Shown: piece by piece, positions 8,444 to 14,007 of the stretch | Layout of the letters: every line of letters begins with the position of its first letter | Numbering within the stretch: the first letter of the stretch is position 1 | Source of the DNA: Planctomycetota bacterium | Lineage (GTDB): Bacteria > Planctomycetota > Phycisphaerae > UBA1845 > CAIVHJ01 | Reading direction: 5' to 3' | Length of the DNA stretch: 14,998 nucleotides | Assembly (NCBI GenBank): GCA_022573485.1 | Contig: JACZTW010000053.1 | Span: forward strand, 1-14,998 | Program-made: the position numbers and the translations under genes | Notes under the pieces: model-generated | What the model was told of the DNA's origin: nothing | Databases searched by the model: none | The model's input: only the letters and a program-made list of their open reading frames with translations

Positions 8444-8812
8444 TCAGGCGGCTTGCTTGCTGACGTTCTGTTTGGCGAGATCGACAATGGCGTCGAAGGC
8501 GGCGGGGTCGTGAATCGCCAGCTCACTGAGCATCTTACGGTCGAGAATGACGTTCGCGATGCGCAGACCGGAGATGAAGCGGCTGTATTGAATGCCGCGC
8601 GCCTGGCAGGCGGCGGACAGTCGCGTAATCCACAAGCTGCGGAACTCGCGCTTGCGGCGGCGGCGGTCGCGATAGGCGTTGGCGCCGGCGCGCAGCACGG
8701 CTTCCTTGGCGAGGCGCCAGCGATTGCGCCGCGGACCGCGATAGCCTTTGGTCTGGCGAAACAGTCGGACTTTCTTGCGATGTCGGGCGGCGCCGGATCG
8801 GGCTCGTGGCAT
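8444..8812 (-). CDS. rplT: Large ribosomal subunit protein bL20
   Basis: 122 residues, close to the 118 of E. coli L20. The start MPRARSGAARHRKKVRLFRQTKGYRG and the basic stretch with NAYRDRRRRKREFRSLWI, then ITRLSAACQARGIQYS and GLRIANVILDRKMLSELA, are classic L20. The basic N-terminal helix binds 23S rRNA early in 50S assembly, and the globular C-terminal half also binds RNA and mediates autoregulation in some bacteria. An AAGGGAG at 8820-8826, 7 nt before the ATG, overlaps the stop codon of rpmI, which lies 12 bp upstream, so the two are almost certainly co-transcribed and translationally coupled. Confidence 0.97.
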   Translation of the reverse strand: MPRARSGAARHRKKVRLFRQTKGYRGPRRNRWRLAKEAVLRAGANAYRDRRRRKREFRSLWITRLSAACQARGIQYSRFISGLRIANVILDRKMLSELAIHDPAAFDAIVDLAKQNVSKQAA

Positions 8813-8824
8813 TGATCTACTCCC

Positions 8825-9031
8825 TTAGACGCACAGCGCTTCCTTGGTGCGTTTGGCATCCGACTTCTTCATCGTGATCATCCCGGACACCCGGCGGCGA
8901 CGCTTGCTGCCCATGCCGCTCATGAGATGGCCGCCGAAAGAGGCCTTGCGCTTGACTTTGCCGCTGGCTGTGACCTTGACGCGCTTCGCCAAGCCCTTGT
9001 GCGTTTTTCTCTTGTACTTCTTGTTCTTCAT
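8825..9031 (-). CDS. rpmI: Large ribosomal subunit protein bL35
   Basis: 68 residues, highly basic, with the L35 core KTHKGLAKRVKVTASGKVKR and a C-terminal GMITMKKSDAKRTKEAL. E. coli L35 has 65 residues; here the N-terminus is MKNKKYKRKTHKG instead of MPKIKT-type. A GGAAGGA sits 8 nt before the ATG. It is the first gene of an rpmI-rplT pair. The usual upstream partner infC (initiation factor 3) is absent, its place being taken by a divergent intergenic region and def. Confidence 0.96.
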   Translation of the reverse strand: MKNKKYKRKTHKGLAKRVKVTASGKVKRKASFGGHLMSGMGSKRRRRVSGMITMKKSDAKRTKEALCV

Positions 9032-9070
9032 GGCTGCAATCCTTCCGAATGCGCTGCTCAGAATCGATTA

Positions 9071-9098
9071 TCATACCGAATCGCTCGATCAAATCAAG
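9071..9098 (-). promoter_or_regulatory. Candidate sigma-70 promoter of rpmI-rplT
   Basis: On the minus strand TTGATT (9098-9093) and TATGAT (9076-9071) are 16 bp apart, each two mismatches or fewer from consensus. The predicted start of transcription is about 30-35 nt before the rpmI ATG, leaving a short leader that contains the GGAAGGA site. The leader seems too short for an L20-binding attenuator. Confidence 0.45.
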
Positions 9099-9397
9099 GG
9101 CCGTCCGCCTGCACTGCCTATCGGCCGATTCCGGGCACCCGGCTTCGGAACCGTTGGAAAAGCGGGACTGACGCACTACAATCAGGCCTCGCCGAAGCGA
9201 TCTTCGGCCAGTGCGTGTGGCGTCCTCCTGTTTAAGCCGTGGCCTTCAGGCGACGGACCACGGTTTCGGCGTACCGCCCACAGATGGTCCGGACCCTGAA
9301 GGGCCCGGCTTAAGGGCGTCCAAGGCCGGGTTTGAAGGCACAGGCCGGGCTCGCGGGAGTTTGAAAGCACGCTGAGTTCTGCACGCATGAGAGGCAA
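9099..9397. other. Divergent intergenic region between rpmI and def
   Basis: No supported gene; a long minus-strand frame crosses here but is antisense to def and fmt. It should carry the def promoter, though I find no clear hexamer pair. A perfect 7-bp hairpin with a CGAT tetraloop lies at 9191-9208 (GCCGAAG/CTTCGGC), and a looser inverted repeat CCGTGG/CCACGG at 9237-9263. Two similar segments containing TTTGAA(G/A)GCAC end at about 9342 and 9370, just before def. Confidence 0.4.
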
Positions 9398-9925
9398 ATG
9401 GCCTTGGACCCGCAGTTCGTGAACACGCTTGCAATAGTGAAGTACCCGGATCCTCGGCTCCGCGCAGTGTGTACGCCGGTTTTGGAGTTCGGGGACGATC
9501 TCCGCCGGCTCACCGAGCGGATGGTGCAATTGATGAATGATCGCAACGGTGTTGGTCTTGCCGGCCCGCAGGTGGGCATCATGCAGCGCCTCTTTGTGTG
9601 CAACCCTACGGGCGAGCCGGGCGACAACCACATCCTGATCAATCCGCAGCTGAGCAATCTGGAAGGCGCGGCCGAAGGCGAAGAGGGCTGCCTCAGCATC
9701 CCTGATGTGCTGGTGCCGATCCGCCGGGCGCAGCGCTGCACGATCCAAGCGCAGGACGTCGAAGGGAACCCATTCGAACTTGCCGGGCAGGACCTGCAAG
9801 CGCGCGTCTGGCAACATGAGCATGATCACCTGCAAGGCAAGCTGATTCTGGATTACATGAACGAGGCCAGCCACATCGCCAACCGGCGAATCATCAAACA
9901 ACTGGAAGCTTCGTTCAACGCATAG
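9398..9925 (+). CDS. def: Peptide deformylase
   Basis: 175 residues, typical for the enzyme, which removes the N-formyl group from the initiator methionine of nascent proteins as they leave the ribosome. All three motifs are present: GVGLAGPQ at 51-58 (usually GxGLAAxQ, so one Ala is Gly here), EGCLS at 96-100 with the metal ligand Cys98, and HEHDH at 140-144 with His140 and His144 as ligands and Glu141 as the catalytic base. The metal is normally Fe2+. The start was taken as the ATG at 9398. A GTG at 9419 is possible and would give a start closer to the conserved IVKYPDPRLR. The gene leads an operon with fmt 15 bp downstream. Confidence 0.96.
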   Translation: MALDPQFVNTLAIVKYPDPRLRAVCTPVLEFGDDLRRLTERMVQLMNDRNGVGLAGPQVGIMQRLFVCNPTGEPGDNHILINPQLSNLEGAAEGEEGCLSIPDVLVPIRRAQRCTIQAQDVEGNPFELAGQDLQARVWQHEHDHLQGKLILDYMNEASHIANRRIIKQLEASFNA

Positions 9926-9940
9926 AGGCGGGCCTACGTT

Positions 9941-10891
9941 ATGCGACTGCTCTTCTTTGGTTCGGGCGCCTTCGCCGTGCCGACGCTGCGCAACGTACAG
10001 CAGAACCACGACGTCGCCGCCGTCATCACCCAGCCCGATCGGCCCAGCGGTCGCGGGCGCAAGCTCACGCCGACGCCGGTCAAAGAGCGCGCCTTGGAAC
10101 TCGGGCTGAAAGTGATCACCGTCGAGCAAGTCAACGACGAGTCGATGGTGCGGCGGCTGCTCGACTTCGGCGCGGATGTCGGCGTGGTGCTGGCCTTCGG
10201 GCAGAAGATCGGGCCGCCGATCTGCGACGGTATCCCCGGCGGGTGCATCAACGCCCATGCGTCGCTGCTGCCGAAGTATCGCGGGGCGGCGCCGTTTCAA
10301 TGGACCATCCTCAACGGCGAAGAGCAGGCCGGCGTGACGGTGTTCAAGCTGGTCCAGCGTATGGACGCCGGGCCGATCCTGACCACCCGCTGGACTTCGC
10401 CCAAACCGCAGGAGACTGCCGACGAGCTGCACGACCGCCTGGCCGCCATCGCCGTCGATGCCATCACGGGGGCGCTGGAACTGTACGCCACGGACCCCAA
10501 CCCGCCCGGCGAACCGCAAGATGACGCCGCCGCAACCCGAGCGCCGAAGCTCCGCAAGGAAGACGGCTTCATCGACTTCGCGCGACCGGCTGCCGAGCTG
10601 GCCCACTTCGTTTGCGGCATGTGGGACTGGCCTGGGGCGCGCTGCCGGTTCAGCAGCAGTGACTCCACCCGCAACGAAGACGTGGTGCTCGCCCGAGCCC
10701 GCTTGGCAGAGAGACACACCGAGGGGCTCCCGTCGGGACAACTCGATTCGCGACTTTTGGTGGCCACCGGCGACGGCATGCTGGAACTCCTGGAGATCAA
10801 ACCCGCGGGCGGCAAGCTCATGACCTGGCCCGACTTCGCCAACGGCCGCCACGTCAAAGCGGGCGATCGCTTCACCCGCATCACCGATTGA
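9941..10891 (+). CDS. fmt: Methionyl-tRNA formyltransferase
   Basis: 316 residues, the family norm. It transfers a formyl group from 10-formyl-tetrahydrofolate to initiator Met-tRNA in the cytoplasm. The N-terminal Rossmann domain opens MRLLFFGSGAFAVPTL. The folate/catalytic segment is CINAHASLLPKYRGAAPFQW, with Asn104, His106 and, in MDAGPI, Asp142 matching the E. coli triad Asn106, His108, Asp144. The C-terminal OB-fold domain that helps bind tRNA covers about 205-316. It follows def by 15 bp, the usual arrangement. The ribosome-binding site is weak (AGGCGGG, about 8 nt upstream). Confidence 0.97.
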   Translation: MRLLFFGSGAFAVPTLRNVQQNHDVAAVITQPDRPSGRGRKLTPTPVKERALELGLKVITVEQVNDESMVRRLLDFGADVGVVLAFGQKIGPPICDGIPGGCINAHASLLPKYRGAAPFQWTILNGEEQAGVTVFKLVQRMDAGPILTTRWTSPKPQETADELHDRLAAIAVDAITGALELYATDPNPPGEPQDDAAATRAPKLRKEDGFIDFARPAAELAHFVCGMWDWPGARCRFSSSDSTRNEDVVLARARLAERHTEGLPSGQLDSRLLVATGDGMLELLEIKPAGGKLMTWPDFANGRHVKAGDRFTRITD

Positions 10892-10907
10892 CGAGTACGC
10901 ACACCAC

Positions 10908-11954
10908 ATGCACACCCACACGAACGACGGCGAGAAACGCGCAGCAGAGCCCCTGCCCGCAAATGACACCGATGCCCCGAACCGGCCTCGATCATCCAAA
11001 GCCGCCACGGCGTGCGCGTGGCTCGCACCGCTCGCCGTGCTGCTGATGTCAGCGGTGCGCGCCATCGCCGATTCCTATCCCTTCGAGTTGCTTTGTCACT
11101 TCCAAGTCCAGTACTTCATTGCGTCCATCGCAATCTTGCTGTTGCTCGTGACGCTCCGGCGCCGCCGGGCGGTGATCGTCGCCGGCGCGGCGCTGATCGT
11201 TTCGGGTTCTGCGCTGGCGCCATTGTGGATCGCATCGCCGAGCAACGGCGCCCGCACAATGAACGACTCAGCCTCCGGACGTTTGCGCATCCTTCATGCA
11301 AACGTCCTCTCCAGCAACGAGCAGCACGCGCCGCTGCTCGACTTGATCGCACGAGAGCAACCCGACTTGCTGGCGCTTCATGAGATTAACGCCCGCTGGA
11401 TCGAAGCCCTGGCGGTGCTGGCGGACGACTATCCCTACCGCGACGGCGCGCAGCGCGAGGACGACTTCGGCATCCTCATATTGAGCCGTACGCCTTTGCG
11501 TGATGCCACCGTCCAGCGCTTCGGCAGTTCGCAAGTGCCGAGCGTGACGTTCCAAATCCGGGTGCATGATGTCACACTCCAATTCGTCGCCGCCCACACC
11601 ATGCCGCCGATGTCCGTAGCCGCGCAGTCGGCCCGCGACGAGCATTTGACGCAGATGGCCGCCTTCGCGAAGACTCGCTCGGGCCCGCTCATCATTGTGG
11701 GCGATTTGAATACGACGATGTGGTCGCCTTCGTACCGCCGCCTGTGCGACGAACTCGGTCTGACCAACACGCGCCGCGGTTTCGGTATCCTGCCGACTTG
11801 GCCGGCGAGCCTGCCGAGCGTGATGCGTCTTCCGATCGACCACTGTCTGGTCGGCAGCGGCATCACCGTGCTCGACTGCCGCCTCGGCCCGGACATTGGC
11901 TCGGACCATTTGCCCCTGATCATCGACCTCGCAGTTGGCGCGCCCGGCGCCTGA
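10908..11954 (+). CDS. Membrane-anchored endonuclease/exonuclease/phosphatase-family protein
   Basis: 348 residues. A polar, Pro-rich N-terminus is followed by three predicted membrane segments (about 34-53, 61-83 and 88-109) and then an EEP-fold domain (about 125-345), probably facing the periplasm or cell exterior. The EEP catalytic set is visible: Asn132 in HANV, Glu159 in LLALHEIN, His230 in AAHT, Asp266 and Asn268 in GDLNTT, Asp311 in IDHCLV, and the terminal SDHLPL with Asp333-His334. These are Mg2+-dependent phosphoesterases that cleave DNA, phospholipids or phosphorylated lipids; the substrate cannot be told from sequence. It lies 16 bp after fmt on the same strand, so it may be transcribed with def-fmt, although it has no known part in formyl-Met metabolism. 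No strong ribosome-binding site is seen. Confidence 0.85.
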   Translation: MHTHTNDGEKRAAEPLPANDTDAPNRPRSSKAATACAWLAPLAVLLMSAVRAIADSYPFELLCHFQVQYFIASIAILLLLVTLRRRRAVIVAGAALIVSGSALAPLWIASPSNGARTMNDSASGRLRILHANVLSSNEQHAPLLDLIAREQPDLLALHEINARWIEALAVLADDYPYRDGAQREDDFGILILSRTPLRDATVQRFGSSQVPSVTFQIRVHDVTLQFVAAHTMPPMSVAAQSARDEHLTQMAAFAKTRSGPLIIVGDLNTTMWSPSYRRLCDELGLTNTRRGFGILPTWPASLPSVMRLPIDHCLVGSGITVLDCRLGPDIGSDHLPLIIDLAVGAPGA

Positions 11955-12099
11955 CCGGCCAGCGATGTGCGGACCGCCCACCACAATACAACGCTTCGTG
12001 ATCGTGGCCTTATGCTTGCGCAAACGGTGGGTTCGTTTCGCCATTGCGTTGTTCGTGATTCGCTCCCCATTGCGCGACTCGACTGAGCTCGCCGAAGTC

Positions 12100-12420
12100 A
12101 ATCCGAATTCCGCAATCCGCAGGCGGAACGCGCTCCCCTGCGGGTCGCCGCTAAACGCTCGACTGACAACTGCAGACTGACCACTCCTTCTATTCCGCAA
12201 CTCCGCCCCTTTTCGTCCTTCGTACTTTGTACTTCGCCCTTTCGCCCCCATCCCATTCCCGGCCTTGGGCTTGAGTACGAAATGGCTTTGTTCGGCCACT
12301 GACCTTTATCGCGATTCGCCGCGTTCCTCCCGGAGTTGCGGATCGCCGAAGGCTGACCGCTGACAGCTCTCCTCTTTCATAATTCCGAATTCATCATGCA
12401 TAATTTCCTCCGCGCATACC
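12100..12420. repeat. Degenerate low-complexity intergenic motifs
   Basis: A non-coding stretch built of short, imperfectly repeated words: ATCCGAATTCCGCAATCCGC (12101-12120), CTGACAACTGCAGACTGACC near 12162-12181 and again GCTGACCGCTGACAGCT near 12351-12367, CTTCGTACTTTGTACTTCGC near 12218-12237, and TCATAATTCCGAATTCATCA near 12377-12396. A 7-bp stem (12117-12123 with 12137-12143, CCGCAGG/CCTGCGG) sits in the first part and could stop transcripts from the fmt operon, but no T-run follows. No gene is supported. Confidence 0.5.
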
Positions 12421-12504
12421 ACCACCGCACACCCTCCGCCTATGCCTATAACTTGTCAGGCGCGCTATGAAGAAAGCGGACTCCGTAACTCGAGGTGCTT
12501 CCAA

Positions 12505-12782
12505 CCTCCGGAACGGAGGACCACGAAGCCAGCAGGATCTGCGAATTGCGCTCGTTTGGTATCTCGCCGTCCCGGAGGGACACCCGAAAATAGCCCAGCG
12601 ATTCATCGCTGGGGTGTGGGCCCGCGGTACGGATGCAGTGCCGTAGGCACGGCTGAGACGCTGATGCTCGGCATAGTTCGACGACTTTGCTTCAGTCGTC
12701 CCTATGGGACTAAAGGACTCAAGCCGCGCACAAGTCCCCAGCCATAAATGGCTGGGCTATTCTCATCCTGCCCCTCCGGGGC
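12505..12782. repeat. Mirrored cluster of palindromes, REP/BIME-like
   Basis: At least seven perfect inverted repeats lie within 280 bp: CCTCCG-GAA-CGGAGG (12505-12519), GTCCC-GGA-GGGAC (12569-12581), a 9-bp stem 12594-12602/12605-12613 (CCCAGCGAT), GTGCC-GTA-GGCAC (12638-12650), a 7-bp stem 12680-12686/12694-12700 (GACGACT), GTCCC-TAT-GGGAC (12698-12710), a 9-bp stem 12737-12745/12748-12756 (CCCAGCCAT), and GCCCC-TCC-GGGGC (12770-12782). The order is mirrored. Reading inward from each end there is a short GC palindrome, then an AATAGCCCAGC hairpin, and the left unit (12569-12614) aligns with the reverse complement of the right unit (12736-12782). This is the form of REP-type elements, which are mobilised in trans by REP-associated tyrosine transposases; none is encoded in the window. 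Confidence 0.75.
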
Positions 12783-13196
12783 GAAAACCGGAACGCAGCC
12801 AGCGAACAACGCCAGAGACGGCACTCACCCCACGGGATCGGCTGTCATAATGGAATAGTCTCGATCTCAAGCTGTCATTGTGACAGCACACGTGAAACCT
12901 CCCTCTTGGGCCTGGGCTGTTACAAACCACGCACTTGGCCGGCAAGCTATTGGGGACCAGAGGATTCAGGCCTCCCCAACAGCGATCGCCAAGACTGGCA
13001 CGCCAAGTGAGCGAGTTGGGAAGATCGCCAAGCTGTCACGAAGGTCTTAGGATGCCGGTCAGTAGCGGATGAAGGGGTTCGTGGCGATTGAAGTACGCGG
13101 CGAGGTGAGTACCGTCGGCTTTGCTCGGTACGTGCCAGTCTGGGAAAGAATGGGACGTGAACCTCAACAGCACAAACTGGTTTCAGGAACGCTCAA
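12783..13196. other. Upstream region of the nuclease cassette
   Basis: No strongly supported gene. It contains an operator-like perfect palindrome, GCTGTCA-TTG-TGACAGC, at 12871-12887, with another GCTGTCAT 30 bp to the left (12841). Two short overlapping frames near its right end, 13069-13200 on plus and 13036-13173 on minus, are discussed as findings. A GTACCG/CGGTAC inverted repeat lies at 13109-13131. I cannot fix a promoter for the downstream gene. Confidence 0.4.
12984..13040 (+). repeat. Imperfect direct repeat upstream of the nuclease cassette
   Basis: GATCGCCAAG occurs at 12984-12993 and 13023-13032, 39 bp apart. The following bases are also alike (ACTGGCACG against CTGTCACG). Two copies only, so this may be an old duplication or a pair of protein-binding sites. 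Confidence 0.4.
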
Positions 13197-13862
13197 TTGA
13201 AGCTCTCGCAGACATTCAAACAGCTAATCGACGATCCCTCATCAACGGAGCGGGATGTGCATCGCTTCCTGAAGCGTTACCCAATGCTGATGGTACGACT
13301 GTTCAATGTTTCCTGGAACTACTACTTGTGCATCCCCGAATTCCCGTTGGGGAACGACTATCGCGCAGATTTTCTCGTCCTCAGCGCTGATTCGGGGTGT
13401 TGGCATGCTGTCTTCGTTGAACTTGAAGGACCAAACGACGTTATCTATTTGAAGGATGGTACGCCCAGCAAGAAACTGCGGGGAGCACAGAAGCAGGTTG
13501 AGGATTGGGACAAGTTTTGCTCCAATCGAGCGGAAGAGGTTAAGCAGCAGATCGCGCGGGTCCTGAAGCCCCGGGGGCGCTGCGCACAAAACCGCTTGAT
13601 GGGATGCAACGGGCTTGCGCGCGATGAGATTCTGCACCCAGACGTGTTTCTTCATCGTCAGTACAAGGTCGTGATTGGGCGAAGATCCTCGTTTCAAGAT
13701 GAGCCGACTCACCACATGCCTAGCCCCGGGGCAGGTTACTCTCCGCGTGTTTCGACCTACGATCGAGTATATGATTGCCTCCACAGCCTTGAGAGTATCT
13801 CGCGCTATCAGAACCTGGAGAAATATCTTTCCTGCGATGACCGCTCCAGTGTTCATATGTGA
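13197..13862 (+). CDS. Shedu-like DUF4263 nuclease-family protein
   Basis: 221 residues from a TTG at 13197; the frame has a stop at 13158 and no ATG or GTG between. The protein resembles the DUF4263 domain of the Shedu (SduA) anti-phage system, a PD-(D/E)XK nuclease fold. An N-terminal helix (residues 15-35, STERDVHRFLKRYP) precedes YRADFLVLS with Asp58, WHAVFVELEGPN with Glu75 and Glu77, and then GTPSKKLRGAQKQVEDWDKF with the expected Gln100, followed by YKVVIGRR (156-163) and TYDRVYDCL (187-195). Position 77 is Glu where many nucleases have Lys, which I recall also from other DUF4263 proteins, so activity is uncertain. Shedu proteins are thought to block phage by cutting nucleic acid. There is no signal peptide or membrane segment. 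Base composition looks less GC-rich than in the housekeeping genes, suggesting horizontal acquisition. A second nuclease gene follows after 145 bp. Confidence 0.72.
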   Translation: MKLSQTFKQLIDDPSSTERDVHRFLKRYPMLMVRLFNVSWNYYLCIPEFPLGNDYRADFLVLSADSGCWHAVFVELEGPNDVIYLKDGTPSKKLRGAQKQVEDWDKFCSNRAEEVKQQIARVLKPRGRCAQNRLMGCNGLARDEILHPDVFLHRQYKVVIGRRSSFQDEPTHHMPSPGAGYSPRVSTYDRVYDCLHSLESISRYQNLEKYLSCDDRSSVHM

Positions 13863-14007
13863 AAGGTCGTATCAGTCGTCGCCCGCGGGGTATGCCCACG
13901 CTCTCGTGTGTATGTCGTTACTGTGGGCAAGGCTCGGCCGCACTCAGCGCCCATGGAACCCGCGCGTTGTTTGCTTGCTTTGCGACAATTGGACAAGGTA
14001 TCTGCCG

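Noticed and set aside
9182..11065. 627-codon minus-strand open frame opposite def and fmt
   Set aside because: It is antisense to two unmistakable enzymes. Its product is Arg/Gly/Asp/His-rich with no domain, as expected from reading GC-rich codons backwards.
11955..13196. Looked for tRNA genes, CRISPR repeats or an insertion sequence in the long gap
   Set aside because: No cloverleaf, no regularly spaced identical repeats and no transposase frame. The palindromes and word repeats explain the structure seen.
13121..13390. 89-codon plus-strand frame at the start of the nuclease cassette
   Set aside because: It overlaps the DUF4263 gene in another frame and does not show any family motif, whereas the chosen frame has the full D...E.E and Q..DW pattern.
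13675..14007. 111-codon upstream extension of the Mrr-like gene
   Set aside because: It overlaps the end of the DUF4263 gene in a different frame, lacks protein-like character, and the ATG at 14008 has a ribosome-binding site and begins the recognisable helical domain.
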